This document shows positions 6,995-18,236 of a stretch of 25,995 nucleotides of DNA, one piece after another; position 1 is the first letter of the stretch, and each line of letters opens with the position of its first letter. A model generated the notes under the pieces. It was not told the origin of the DNA and did not search any database. It worked only from the letters and a program-made list of their open reading frames with translations. Where the stretch lies: assembly GCA_030838025.1 (NCBI GenBank), contig JAUTXM010000039.1, positions 1 through 25,995 of the forward strand, given 5' to 3'. The DNA comes from Acidimicrobiaceae bacterium. Its GTDB lineage: Bacteria > Actinomycetota > Acidimicrobiia > Acidimicrobiales > Palsa-688. The position numbers were made by a program, and so were the translations under genes.

Positions 6995-7916
6995 GAACGC
7001 GCCCGGCGCTCGGGCGCTCTCGCGGGCGACGTTTCCTTGGACCACGCCGACGTGGCCCGGGACGGTGGAACGGCCTCCGGCCCCAAACACGCTCGGCGTC
7101 GACTACCAAACCGAGTGGGCCCGCAGCTATGGCGCCCGGTTGGCTCGGGTCGTGGTGACCGAGGGCGTGACCCGTCCCCTCGCCCACCTGCTGGCGGCGC
7201 CGCGAGTGGACGGCTTGGATCGACTCGAACAGCTCGACGAACCGGTGATCTTCACCGCCAACCACGCCAGCCACATCGACACCCCGCTGCTGCTCGGCGT
7301 GCTACCCGACCGCTGGCGGCACCGAACGGTCGTGGCCGCGGGCGCCGACTACTTCTTCGACCGGCGATGGAAGGCGGCGTTCTTCGCCTTCACTATCAAT
7401 GCCATCCCGATCGAACGCCTCCGGGTCAACCGGCGATCGGCCAATCTGGCGGCGTCCCTGCTCGACGACGGCTGGAGCCTTTTGATCTTTCCCGAGGGCG
7501 GCCGCACCCCTGACGGTTGGGGCCAGACCCACCGGCCGGGCGCCGCGTGGCTCTCGGTGCGGACCCAGCGACCGGTCGTCCCGATCTATGTCGAGGGAAC
7601 GCGCCGGGTGCTGCCCCGCCATGGGAACCGGGTGCGCCTGGCGACGACCCGGATCACCTTCGGCAAGCCGCTGCGACCCCGCGAAGGGACCGACGCTCGT
7701 GATTTGGCGAGCCAGATCGAAGGGGCCCTCGACGTGCTGGCCGATGAGCAGCAGAGCGATTGGTGGACCGCCCGGCGCCGAGCCGCCGGAGGCGTGACGC
7801 CGGCCCTGACGGGACCATCGGCCAGCACCTGGCGCCGGGCGTGGGCGCTGGGCGACCATGTGGGTCCCCGCGAGCGCAGCCGCCGCCACCGGGAGCCCCG
7901 CTGGCCGGATCTGTAG
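6984..7916 (+). CDS. Lysophospholipid/1-acylglycerol-phosphate acyltransferase, PlsC family (310 aa)
   Basis: The ATG at 6984 lies 11 nt inside the end of the LarA-like gene, so translation is probably coupled. After a Pro-rich N-terminal ~40 residues, the PlsC fold begins near residue 60. Motif I is NHASHID (N93, H94, D99; the HX4D catalytic dyad), and motif III is FPEGGRTPDG (169-178), the phosphate-binding signature. PVVPIYVEGTRRVLP and RITFGKPL supply the later strands. PlsC enzymes transfer an acyl chain from acyl-CoA or acyl-ACP to the free hydroxyl of a lysolipid at the membrane. The C-terminal ~60 residues are Arg/Pro-rich and not part of the fold. It is the last gene of the operon. 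Its stop is 4 nt from the end of a convergent gene and no terminator is visible. In this context it may acylate the product of the upstream redox enzymes. Confidence 0.88.
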   Translation: MSIRNAPGARALSRATFPWTTPTWPGTVERPPAPNTLGVDYQTEWARSYGARLARVVVTEGVTRPLAHLLAAPRVDGLDRLEQLDEPVIFTANHASHIDTPLLLGVLPDRWRHRTVVAAGADYFFDRRWKAAFFAFTINAIPIERLRVNRRSANLAASLLDDGWSLLIFPEGGRTPDGWGQTHRPGAAWLSVRTQRPVVPIYVEGTRRVLPRHGNRVRLATTRITFGKPLRPREGTDARDLASQIEGALDVLADEQQSDWWTARRRAAGGVTPALTGPSASTWRRAWALGDHVGPRERSRRHREPRWPDL

Positions 7917-7920
7917 CGGC

Positions 7921-9099
7921 TTACTTGGGCCGCAAGGCCCAGTACGCCGCGACCGCGGCGACGGCCACCGCAGCCAGGGCGTCGATCATGTTGCCCACCT
8001 TTACCGCACCGCGCTGGTCGGCGATGGTGAGCACGACGATGGCCCGGACCAATCCGCCCGCGGCCACCGCCACGGACACGAAGCCGGCGACGAGACGGAA
8101 CGTGTCGGGCCGGGCGGCTGCGCCCGCGGTCGCCGGGCCGGGGATGGTCGGCTCGATGGCTGCCAGTGGCGGCGGCGGTGCCAGCGCGATCAGCGCGACC
8201 GCCAAGACCAGCACCGCGCCGACCGCGACATCAGCAGCCGAGAGGAACTGCAGCAGTCGGACATTGCCCGCCGTGCCGGTCGGTAGCCCCAAGGCGATGA
8301 AGAGATTGGCGACGAACAGTGCCGCCACACCGGCGCTGATCGCCAGGCTGGCCACAAGATGAGGCGGGGTGTCCGCCAGATCGGACATCGTCCGGCGCCG
8401 AGGCCGGGCGGGACTGGGTAGGGCGGACCCCCAGCCCCCCGGGCCCGGTTGGGCCGGTTGATACCCCGGGCTCGGTTGGGCCAGTTGATACCCCGGCCCC
8501 TGCCCGTACCGAGGTGCCTCCTCATATCGGGGGCCCTGTTGATATCCCGGCGCCTCACCGTAGTTGGGGGCCTCTTCGTACCGGGGAGCCTGTTCGGCGG
8601 GCGAAGACCCCTCGAAGCGGGGTGGTTGCTCGTATCCGGGCGCAGGCGGAGAGGTCGGGGGCGGCCCGTAGTCGGGGGGCGGCTGGTATGCCGGGGGCGG
8701 CGGTGCCGGCGGCTCGTACTGCCGCGGCTGCTCGTAGCCCGATCCAGGCGGCGTCGACGGAGGCGCGCCGTAACGAGGGGCCGGCTCCGGTCCCCGTGCC
8801 GGTGCCCCGGCCGGTGCCGGCCCCGGTCCCGGTCCCGATGCCGATCCAGGTCCGTACGGCGCCGATCCTGGTCCGTACGGTGATGGCGGTGGCATTGGGG
8901 GCGGAGGCGCTGGTGGAACCCAGGGCGGCTGCGCCACCGACTCCGGCGGCACCGGAGCCTCGGACGCGGGCAGGATCTCGGTCGGCGAGGGTGCGGCGGG
9001 CGAAGGAACCTGTGGCGGATAGCCCGGCGGAGCCTGCCCGGCCTGCTCAGGCCCGTCAGGCGAATCGGGCGCTGGATTGGTCCTCCCGCTGTCTGCCAT
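7921..9099 (-). CDS. Pro/Gly/Tyr-rich membrane protein (392 aa)
   Basis: I chose the ATG at 9097-9099 because a good Shine-Dalgarno, GGAAGGG, lies just upstream on the minus strand; a start 12 codons earlier has none. Residues 1-~236 are disordered and Pro/Gly/Tyr-rich. Motifs such as APRYEEAP, GPRYEEAP and SPGYQPAQP recur, mirrored by DNA repeats around 8450-8580. A basic spacer (ARPRRRTMSDL) leads into four predicted membrane segments: HLVASLAISAGVAALFVANLF, LLQFLSAADVAVGAVLVLAV, RLVAGFVSVAVAAGGLVRAIV and NMIDALAAVAVAAVAAYWAL. This layout, a long cytoplasmic Pro-rich tail and a four-helix domain, is common in actinobacterial envelope and division-associated proteins. I recognise no specific family. 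It is monocistronic and divergent from gltB. Confidence 0.7.
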   Translation of the reverse strand: MADSGRTNPAPDSPDGPEQAGQAPPGYPPQVPSPAAPSPTEILPASEAPVPPESVAQPPWVPPAPPPPMPPPSPYGPGSAPYGPGSASGPGPGPAPAGAPARGPEPAPRYGAPPSTPPGSGYEQPRQYEPPAPPPPAYQPPPDYGPPPTSPPAPGYEQPPRFEGSSPAEQAPRYEEAPNYGEAPGYQQGPRYEEAPRYGQGPGYQLAQPSPGYQPAQPGPGGWGSALPSPARPRRRTMSDLADTPPHLVASLAISAGVAALFVANLFIALGLPTGTAGNVRLLQFLSAADVAVGAVLVLAVALIALAPPPPLAAIEPTIPGPATAGAAARPDTFRLVAGFVSVAVAAGGLVRAIVVLTIADQRGAVKVGNMIDALAAVAVAAVAAYWALRPK

Positions 9100-9204
9100 C
9101 GATCCCTTCCCGTACCGAAAGTCGGACCCGATCACCGAACGCTACCGGTTGACCGGCGTCGCGAACCGATTGCCCTGACGCGATACATTCGCGGCTACTC
9201 CAAA

Positions 9205-9289
9205 GACCGGGATGGGTGGCAGCGCGGCCTCCCCTTCAACGGGGAAGGCCCGGTCGGGCGATACGTCCCCACGAGCAGGAGCCCATCCC
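9205..9289 (+). ncRNA. Candidate structured leader (pseudoknot) of gltB
   Basis: Three pairings are visible in the sequence. An outer stem pairs GACCG (9205-9209) with CGGTC (9251-9255). An inner hairpin pairs GGCCT plus CCCC (9226-9234) with GGGG plus AGGCC (9241-9250, A9245 bulged), loop TTCAAC. A tertiary pairing joins GGATGGG (9210-9216), inside the outer stem, to CCCATCC (9282-9288), outside it. The last helix would occupy all but one base between the Shine-Dalgarno (AGGAG, 9277-9281) and the ATG at 9290, so folding could switch translation. This is the architecture of a pseudoknotted riboswitch or protein-binding leader. I cannot match it to a named class, and it could be chance in high-GC DNA. 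A TACATT box (9184-9189) is a possible -10 that would place the RNA start near 9196. Confidence 0.4.
9277..9281 (+). promoter_or_regulatory. Shine-Dalgarno that fixes the gltB start
   Basis: AGGAG lies 8 nt before ATG 9290. It supports this start over an in-frame ATG at 9212, which has no such site and would add 26 low-complexity residues ahead of the GltB propeptide. Confidence 0.7.
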
Positions 9290-12200
9290 ATGCGCCCTTC
9301 GACTCATACCCTTCCGCGACCCTCGCGCGAGCGCGACGCGTGTGGCATTGGCTTCGTCGCCGACGCCCACGGCCGGGCCTCCCGACACATCATCGAGGCC
9401 GCGCTCGGTGGACTGGCCTGCGTCATACACCGCGGCGCCGTGGCGGCCGACGCCAAGACGGGCGACGGGGCGGGCCTGTTGTTCCCCATTCCGGCCGCCA
9501 TCTTCGGCCCCGACCGTGGCGTCGCCAGCCTGTTCATCCGGAGCGACAACGATCCACGGGTCCGGATCGAGGAGCTGGCCCGCCTGGAGGGGCTCACCGT
9601 CGAGGGATGGCGCGATCCGCCGACCGACGAGGGTCAACTGGGCGACCGCGCTCGGGCCAGCCGTCCGCGCTTCCTCCAAGCCATCCTCTCGGCCGACGCG
9701 ACCAGCGGGCGGGAACGCTCGGCCTTCCGGTTGCGGCGCCGCATCGCGACCGCTCCCGATCTGTCGCAGGTGTATGTGGCCAGCTGTTCGTTCCGGACCA
9801 TCGTGTACAAGGGCCTGGTGGCGGCTAACGCCCTCCCGGCCTTCTATGTCGACCTGGCCAATCCCGACGTCACCGGCCACTTCGCCATCTTCCACCAGCG
9901 ATTCTCGACCAACACTCTGCCGACGTGGGAACGGGCGCAGCCATTCCGCACGCTGTGCCACAACGGCGAGATCAACGCCATCGCGGGCAACGTCGGGCGG
10001 ATGCAGGGCCGGGCGGTCCTCGGCACCATCGACGCCGGCTTGGGCGACGAAGAGCTCTTTCATCCGGTACTCCATCCGTCCGACTCCGACAGCGGCCAGC
10101 TGGACAGCGCCGTCGAACTGCTGGTCCGGGGCGGCCGGGACATCCGCCACGCCGTCGCCATGCTGATCCCCGAGGCTTGGGAGGGCTCCCGCGACCTCGA
10201 CCCCGAGGTGCGCTGCTTCTACCGTTACCACTCCTCGCTCGTCGAGCCTTGGGATGGCCCGGCCGGCTTGATCTTCACGGACGGCGTCGGGGTCGGCGCA
10301 GCGCTCGACCGCAACGGGCTGCGCCCGGTTCGCTATGCCATCTGCGAGGACGGACTGGTCGCGGCGTGCTCCGAGGCGGGCGCGGTCGACGTTTCCGGCC
10401 ATGGCACGGTGCGCCGCGGACGGCTGGGACCGGGTCAGATGCTGTTCGTCGATCCGAGCCGGGGCATCCTCGAAGACCACGACTGCAAGGTCCGCATCGC
10501 GGCCGCGGCACCGTATGGGCACTGGACGGCCGAAGGCCTGCGCCAGATGCGCAATGGAGAACCAGTCCAAGAGACCCCGGCACCGATCAGCCTGGCCCGG
10601 CGCCAGGCGACCCACGGGTACACCGTCGAGGAGTTGCGGATGATGGTGAAGCCCATGGCGAACGACGCCAAGGAGCCGACCTTCTCCATGGGTGACGACA
10701 CACCCCTCCCTCCCCTGGCCGGGCGCCCCCGCCCCATCCACCACTACCTACGGCAGCGCTTTGCTCAGGTCACCAATCCGGCCATCGACCACCTCCGCGA
10801 GCGCCTCGTCATGAGCCTGCGTACCCTGCTCGGACCACGGCACCCCCTCTTGTCCGAGGTCCCCGAGGCCGCCCAGCTGGTGGAGATGGACACGTTTTTT
10901 CTGTTCCCTTCCGCCGTCGCGGCCTTGACCAACACCGCGACCGCGCCCTTCCCCGCCGTCCGCCTCGACGCCACCTTCCCTGTGGCTGAAGGCGTGGCAG
11001 GGCTGCCCGCTGCGATCGACCGGCTGCGCACCGAAGCCGAGCGGGCGGTCGCCCTCGGAGCGGGCTTGCTTCTGATCGACGACTCCGCGGTGTCCGCCAC
11101 GAGGGCGCCCGTGCCGTCCCTACTCGCCACCGGCGCGGTGCATCACCACCTGATCGGCTCGGGCCTACGGACCCAGGCCAGCCTGATCGTGGTGGCCGAC
11201 GACACGCGCGACGTGCACGGCATCGCCTGCCTGCTGGGCTGCGGTGCCGACGCGGTTTGCCCACAGCTGGCGCTCGAAACCGTCGCCGCCGATGCCGACG
11301 CATCGGAGGATTCCGACCTCTCGGCTCCCGAGGCCCAGGAACGATTCCAGGCGGCAGCCGAGGACGGGGTGCTCAAGATCCTCTCCAAAATGGGGATCGC
11401 CACCGTCGACTCATATAGAGGTGCGCAGATCTTCGAGGCCATCGGCCTTGGCCACGAAGTCGTCGACTGCTGCTTCTCGGGTATGCCGACCGTCATCGCC
11501 GGAATCGGCTGGCACGAACTGGGCGCCGACGTCCTCGATCGCCACGCCGCCGCTGGGTGGGAGGCGGAGAAGGCCCCCACCTTGGAGAATCCCGGCTACT
11601 ACCGGGACCTCAAGCGCGGAGGCGAATACCACACCCACAACAAGGCGGTCGTCGACTCCCTCCAAGCGCACAGCATGAGCCCGGTCACCAATGGCAACGG
11701 CGGGCTGAGCGGCGAGGGCGGACCGATCGCCGCCAAGCTGCTCCAGCGGGCCATCGCCGAGGGCAACACGGCGTTGTACGACGCGTTTTGCAAGCTGGTC
11801 AACAGCCGGCCCACCACCGAGGTTCGTGACCTGCTCGAAATGGTGCCCGCCGGTCCGCCGGTCGACATCGAGGAGGTCGAGCCCGCGACGGCAATCGCCC
11901 AGCGGTTCTCGACGGGCGCCATGAGCCATGGGTCCCTCTCCGCCGAGGCCCACGAAACCCTGGCCGAGGCCATGAACCTCATCGGGGGCCGTTCCAACTG
12001 TGGCGAAGGAGGCGAAGCGCCCTACCGGTTCCGGACCCGGGGCCAGCCGACGGGCGACAAGAACAGCAAGATCAAGCAGATCGCGTCGGGCCGCTTCGGG
12101 GTCACCCCGCAGTACCTGGCCTTCGCCGACGAACTCCAGATCAAGGTCGCCCAAGGGTCCAAGCCCGGCGAAGGGGGCCAGTTGCCGGGCCACAAGGTGA

Positions 12201-13774
12201 GCGACGAGATCGCCCGCCTGCGCCACACCCAACCCGGGGTGACGCTGATCTCCCCCCCGCCCCACCACGACATCTACTCCATCGAGGACCTGGCCCAGCT
12301 GATCTTCGACCTCAAGCAGATCAATGCCTTCGCCGACGTCTCGGTGAAACTCGTGGCCGAAGACGGCGTCGGCACCATCGCGGCCGGCGTGGTCAAGGCG
12401 CTGGCCGAGGTGGTCCACATCAGCGGGGCCAACGGCGGGACCGGGGCCTCTCCCCTGTCGTCCATCAAGCACGCCGGAATGCCCTGGGAACTGGGCCTGG
12501 CCGACACCCAGACGGCACTGGTCGACAACGGCCTGCGGGCCCGCGTCCGCCTCCGCATCGACGGTGGGCTCCTGACCGGCCGCGATGTGCTGATCGCCGC
12601 CCTCCTCGGTGCTGACGAGTTCTCCTTTGGCACGGCGGCCATGATCGCCGAGGGTTGCGTCATGCTCCGGGCCTGCCACAAGGACACCTGCACGACCGGG
12701 ATCGCCACCCAGCGGCCCCACCTCCGGGCCAAGTTTGCGGGCACGGCAGAGGGAGTGGCCAAGTATCTGCTGTTCGTGGCCGAGGAGATCCGCGCCGGGC
12801 TGGCTTCACTCGGATTGCGATCGATGGACGAAGCGGTCGGCCGCGTCGAATGCCTGCGCCAGAAGTCGGTCGGCAACGCCCGGGCCGACAGCTTGGACCT
12901 GTCGCCGCTACTGGTACCTCCGGCGGATCCCGACACGCCGAGGAGCTACGTTTCCGGCGTCGCCATTCAACGGGCCCGGTCCGCCCTCGGTGACCGTTTG
13001 CTGGCCGACGCCTACCGGCCGGTGTGGGACGGCGAGCGCATCGAGCTGTCCTACCGCATCACCAACGGTGACCGGACCTTCGGCGCCGCGCTCGGCGGTG
13101 CGCTCGCGCTGGAGTTCGGCACGTCGACGCCTCGCGGCCGTGTCCGGGTCCGCCTCCACGGCTCAGCGGGACAGAGCTTTGGCGCCTTCATCACCGACGG
13201 CATCTGGCTCGACCTGTCCGGGGAAGCCAACGACTACGTAGGCAAGGGTATGGGTGGCGGCCGCATCGTGATCCAGCCACCGGCCGACGACGCCGGCTAT
13301 CCAGTGCTGGCCGGCAACACCTGCCTGTACGGCGCCACCGGCGGCACGGTTTTCATCGCGGGCTCGGTCGGCGAACGGTTCGGGGTCCGCAACTCGGGCG
13401 CGACGGCGGTGGTCGAAGGGGCGGGCGACCACTGCTGCGAATACATGACCGGCGGGACGGTTGTCGTGTTGGGCCCGATCGGCTACAACGTGGGCGCCGG
13501 CATGACCGGCGGCGGCGTGTACCTGTGGGATCCGCACCGTCGGGCGACAGGGCAAGTCAACCCGGCGTTGGTCGAGCCCACCCGCTTGGACTCAAGCGAC
13601 GAGCAGGAGCTGCGCTGGCTGATCGAGCAGCACTACGAGCTCACCAGCTCCCCGCGTGCGGCGCAGTTGCTCGACAACTGGGCCGATGTGGTCGCCGAGT
13701 TCTGGCACGTCGTCCCATTGGGCCGAGTCAAGCGCCTCGAAGCCCAGACGGTAGGCCGCGTCGGCGGCGCCTGA
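9290..13774 (+). CDS. gltB: Glutamate synthase large subunit (1494 aa)
   Basis: GltB makes two glutamates from glutamine and 2-oxoglutarate, using electrons from a small subunit or ferredoxin. From ATG 9290 a short propeptide (17 residues) ends in RERDA, and C18 of CGIGFVAD becomes the N-terminal nucleophile of the class II amidotransferase domain. That domain includes HQRFSTNTLPTW and CHNGEINAI. The central domain follows, then the FMN-binding synthase domain (GANGGTGASPLSS, RIDGGLLTGRDV). The [3Fe-4S] cysteines are C1123, C1129 and C1134 in CVMLRACHKDTC. The C-terminal beta-helix shows GxxxGGxxxI-type repeats (GKGMGGGRIVI, YMTGGTVVVLG). Length is normal for bacterial GltB. No gltD lies next to it: the next gene is convergent. 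It therefore needs a GltD elsewhere, or is a stand-alone, possibly ferredoxin-type enzyme. The leader at 9205-9289 may regulate it. Confidence 0.97.
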   Translation: MRPSTHTLPRPSRERDACGIGFVADAHGRASRHIIEAALGGLACVIHRGAVAADAKTGDGAGLLFPIPAAIFGPDRGVASLFIRSDNDPRVRIEELARLEGLTVEGWRDPPTDEGQLGDRARASRPRFLQAILSADATSGRERSAFRLRRRIATAPDLSQVYVASCSFRTIVYKGLVAANALPAFYVDLANPDVTGHFAIFHQRFSTNTLPTWERAQPFRTLCHNGEINAIAGNVGRMQGRAVLGTIDAGLGDEELFHPVLHPSDSDSGQLDSAVELLVRGGRDIRHAVAMLIPEAWEGSRDLDPEVRCFYRYHSSLVEPWDGPAGLIFTDGVGVGAALDRNGLRPVRYAICEDGLVAACSEAGAVDVSGHGTVRRGRLGPGQMLFVDPSRGILEDHDCKVRIAAAAPYGHWTAEGLRQMRNGEPVQETPAPISLARRQATHGYTVEELRMMVKPMANDAKEPTFSMGDDTPLPPLAGRPRPIHHYLRQRFAQVTNPAIDHLRERLVMSLRTLLGPRHPLLSEVPEAAQLVEMDTFFLFPSAVAALTNTATAPFPAVRLDATFPVAEGVAGLPAAIDRLRTEAERAVALGAGLLLIDDSAVSATRAPVPSLLATGAVHHHLIGSGLRTQASLIVVADDTRDVHGIACLLGCGADAVCPQLALETVAADADASEDSDLSAPEAQERFQAAAEDGVLKILSKMGIATVDSYRGAQIFEAIGLGHEVVDCCFSGMPTVIAGIGWHELGADVLDRHAAAGWEAEKAPTLENPGYYRDLKRGGEYHTHNKAVVDSLQAHSMSPVTNGNGGLSGEGGPIAAKLLQRAIAEGNTALYDAFCKLVNSRPTTEVRDLLEMVPAGPPVDIEEVEPATAIAQRFSTGAMSHGSLSAEAHETLAEAMNLIGGRSNCGEGGEAPYRFRTRGQPTGDKNSKIKQIASGRFGVTPQYLAFADELQIKVAQGSKPGEGGQLPGHKVSDEIARLRHTQPGVTLISPPPHHDIYSIEDLAQLIFDLKQINAFADVSVKLVAEDGVGTIAAGVVKALAEVVHISGANGGTGASPLSSIKHAGMPWELGLADTQTALVDNGLRARVRLRIDGGLLTGRDVLIAALLGADEFSFGTAAMIAEGCVMLRACHKDTCTTGIATQRPHLRAKFAGTAEGVAKYLLFVAEEIRAGLASLGLRSMDEAVGRVECLRQKSVGNARADSLDLSPLLVPPADPDTPRSYVSGVAIQRARSALGDRLLADAYRPVWDGERIELSYRITNGDRTFGAALGGALALEFGTSTPRGRVRVRLHGSAGQSFGAFITDGIWLDLSGEANDYVGKGMGGGRIVIQPPADDAGYPVLAGNTCLYGATGGTVFIAGSVGERFGVRNSGATAVVEGAGDHCCEYMTGGTVVVLGPIGYNVGAGMTGGGVYLWDPHRRATGQVNPALVEPTRLDSSDEQELRWLIEQHYELTSSPRAAQLLDNWADVVAEFWHVVPLGRVKRLEAQTVGRVGGA

Positions 13775-13780
13775 GCGACC

Positions 13781-13831
13781 GGCAAAACCATTCTTGCCAC
13801 TCGATGTATCTATTTCATCGGTTTGTGGCAA
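13781..13831. terminator. AT-richer hairpin region between convergent genes
   Basis: TTGCCAC (13794-13800) pairs with GTGGCAA (13825-13831). Inside it CGATG (13802-13806) pairs with CATCG (13816-13820). An alternative stem, GGCAA (13781-13785) with TTGCC (13794-13798), would compete. The patch is clearly lower in GC than its surroundings and separates the ends of gltB and the HAD-PlsC gene, so a bidirectional terminator is the simplest reading. No strong T-tract is present. Confidence 0.45.
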
Positions 13832-13851
13832 CAATGAACCCGAACCGGCCT

Positions 13852-15249
13852 TTAGGCCTCCCGGGAAGGCGGTTTGGCCTGGTGTAACTCCTCGTCCGAC
13901 GGTTTGTGCGCCCGACGGGCCTCCGGAGGCAGCTGGGCCGAGATGGCCTTCATGATCTTGGCCGTGTCCGCGTGAGCATCGCCGGTCAGACGCGTGATCG
14001 GCGGCCCGACCCGAACCCGGACCTTGGGAGGGTTGAGCACGTTGGTGACGTTGGGCATCCGAGCCGACCGAGGCCAGACCTTCTCGCTGCCCCAGACGCC
14101 CACCGGGATGACGGGTGCGCCGGTGGCCGCGGCCAGCCGGGCGGCGCCGGTCTTGCCCTCGAGCTTGGGCGAGAAGAACGCCTCACCCCGGGGGATGGTC
14201 CCCTGGGGGAGCACGACCACCACCTCACCGCCCTTCAGCGCCGAGATCGCGCTCGCCAACGCGTTGCCGCCGCCGGCGTCGCGATCGACCACGATCTGAC
14301 CCAACACCTTGGCCATCTGGCCGAGAACCGGTGCGTCGAAGATCTCCTTCTTCGCCAGGGCGCGCGGGAGCCGGCCCGCTCGCATGACGGTGAGCCCCAG
14401 TGCGATGGCGTCGAAGTAGCTGCGATGGTTGGCGACCACGATGGCGGGGCCCCGGCGGGGGATGTTGTCGGTGCCTGCGATGTCGAATCGGGCGTAGGGG
14501 AACGACTCGGCCCGCACGAAGGTCCTCAGGACGTCGAACGGCTCGATGCCGATCAGCTTCGGCACGCCCGGTGGTGCGTCAAGATGTAACTGCGGCCAGC
14601 GTCGCACGGCGGCCACCACCGCCAGCCGGGGATCGGCATTGACGGCCACGGGGTGGCCGACCGAGGACAGGAGGGGGAGGTCGTAGACGCTGTCGGAGTA
14701 AGCCCAGCTGTCCGACAGCTCGACGCCGTGTTCCGACGCCCACCACCGGACCGCGGTCAACTTCCCGGCGGCCCACACGAAGGCACCGTCCAGGCGGCCG
14801 GTGTAGCGCTGTTCGCCCTTGCCGTCGACGCTCACCTGGTAGCGCGTGGCGATCACGTCGTCGAGGCCAAGGCGACGAGCCAATGGTTCCACCAAATCCA
14901 TCGGCGACGTCGTGGCCAGCACGACGGGACGGCCCGCCTGATGGTGCTCGTCGATCAACGCGATGGCGTAGGGCGCGACCATCTCCATGAGGGCGTCGGC
15001 GGCCGTCTCGGCCGCGGCCTGCACCGCCGATCGCCGTCGGCCCCGCATGGCGGCCGCGGCCACCCGAGCCAGGGCCATCCCCGGCAGCGATTCGCCGAAT
15101 CGGTCGTAGGTCTTGTACAGCAAGCCCTGCCCGGGGATTGTCCGGTTGGGCACGACCCCGGCTCGCCCGAGGGCTTCAGCCACCACGGGTCCGCTGGCCC
15201 CTCGCAGCAACGTCCGGTCGAGGTCGAAGAACGCGGCCGCGGTGCCCAC
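13852..15249 (-). CDS. plsC: Bifunctional HAD-IB phosphatase-like / PlsC acyltransferase (465 aa)
   Basis: GTG at 15249 places the HAD motif at the extreme N-terminus, as usual. The HAD-IB domain has FFDLDRTLL (D9, D11), ATTSP near residue 113 and SDSVYDLPLL (motif IV, ~185-194). The acyltransferase domain follows from ~residue 255, with motif I NHRSYFD (N274, H275, D280) and motif III LPQGTIPRG (347-355). Motif III has Gln349 where most PlsC enzymes have Glu, which I believe is usual in this fused actinobacterial subfamily (for example Rv2483c of M. tuberculosis). The acyltransferase part should acylate lysophosphatidate to phosphatidate. The HAD part may dephosphorylate a lipid or serine phosphate, and its substrate is not established. 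It lies 124 nt downstream of acn, with a small hairpin between, and may be read from the same transcript. No clear ribosome-binding site is visible. Confidence 0.88.
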   Translation of the reverse strand: MGTAAAFFDLDRTLLRGASGPVVAEALGRAGVVPNRTIPGQGLLYKTYDRFGESLPGMALARVAAAAMRGRRRSAVQAAAETAADALMEMVAPYAIALIDEHHQAGRPVVLATTSPMDLVEPLARRLGLDDVIATRYQVSVDGKGEQRYTGRLDGAFVWAAGKLTAVRWWASEHGVELSDSWAYSDSVYDLPLLSSVGHPVAVNADPRLAVVAAVRRWPQLHLDAPPGVPKLIGIEPFDVLRTFVRAESFPYARFDIAGTDNIPRRGPAIVVANHRSYFDAIALGLTVMRAGRLPRALAKKEIFDAPVLGQMAKVLGQIVVDRDAGGGNALASAISALKGGEVVVVLPQGTIPRGEAFFSPKLEGKTGAARLAAATGAPVIPVGVWGSEKVWPRSARMPNVTNVLNPPKVRVRVGPPITRLTGDAHADTAKIMKAISAQLPPEARRAHKPSDEELHQAKPPSREA

Positions 15250-15303
15250 CGCCCAACAACGCTACTGCTGCTGCCCCGCTCCTGCGCGCTGGCGCCCGGC
15301 CAA

Positions 15304-15321
15304 TGCACCACGAATGGTGCA
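15304..15321 (-). terminator. Short hairpin with UUCG loop after acn
   Basis: TGCACCA (15304-15310) and TGGTGCA (15315-15321) pair perfectly around CGAA. In the minus-strand RNA the loop reads UUCG. It lies about 53 nt past the acn stop and 55 nt before the HAD-PlsC start. It may be a weak terminator or an RNA-stability element; no T-run follows. Confidence 0.35.
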
Positions 15322-15373
15322 GCCCCCGGCCAACGGCGCGGCGCCGACCGCGAGGCTTTTCCCCAGACCGCCT

Positions 15374-18190
<2,817 letters not shown>

Positions 18191-18236
18191 GCCAGGCACC
18201 GATCCCTCTCTCCTGCTCGATCGTCCGGGGCCTTGC

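Noticed and set aside
9212..9289. In-frame upstream ATG for gltB
   Set aside because: It has no ribosome-binding site and would put 26 low-complexity residues before a propeptide that is already complete; AGGAG favours 9290.
9205..9289. Known glutamine riboswitch (glnA or downstream-peptide class)
   Set aside because: I could not find the conserved loop sequences of those classes; only the general pseudoknot layout is shared.
9236..10744. 502-aa minus-strand frame antisense to gltB
   Set aside because: It lies wholly opposite well-recognised GltB amidotransferase motifs and shows no domain of its own; typical of high-GC codon bias.
11411..12721. 436-aa minus-strand frame antisense to gltB
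   Set aside because: Opposite the FMN-binding synthase domain; no recognisable motif.
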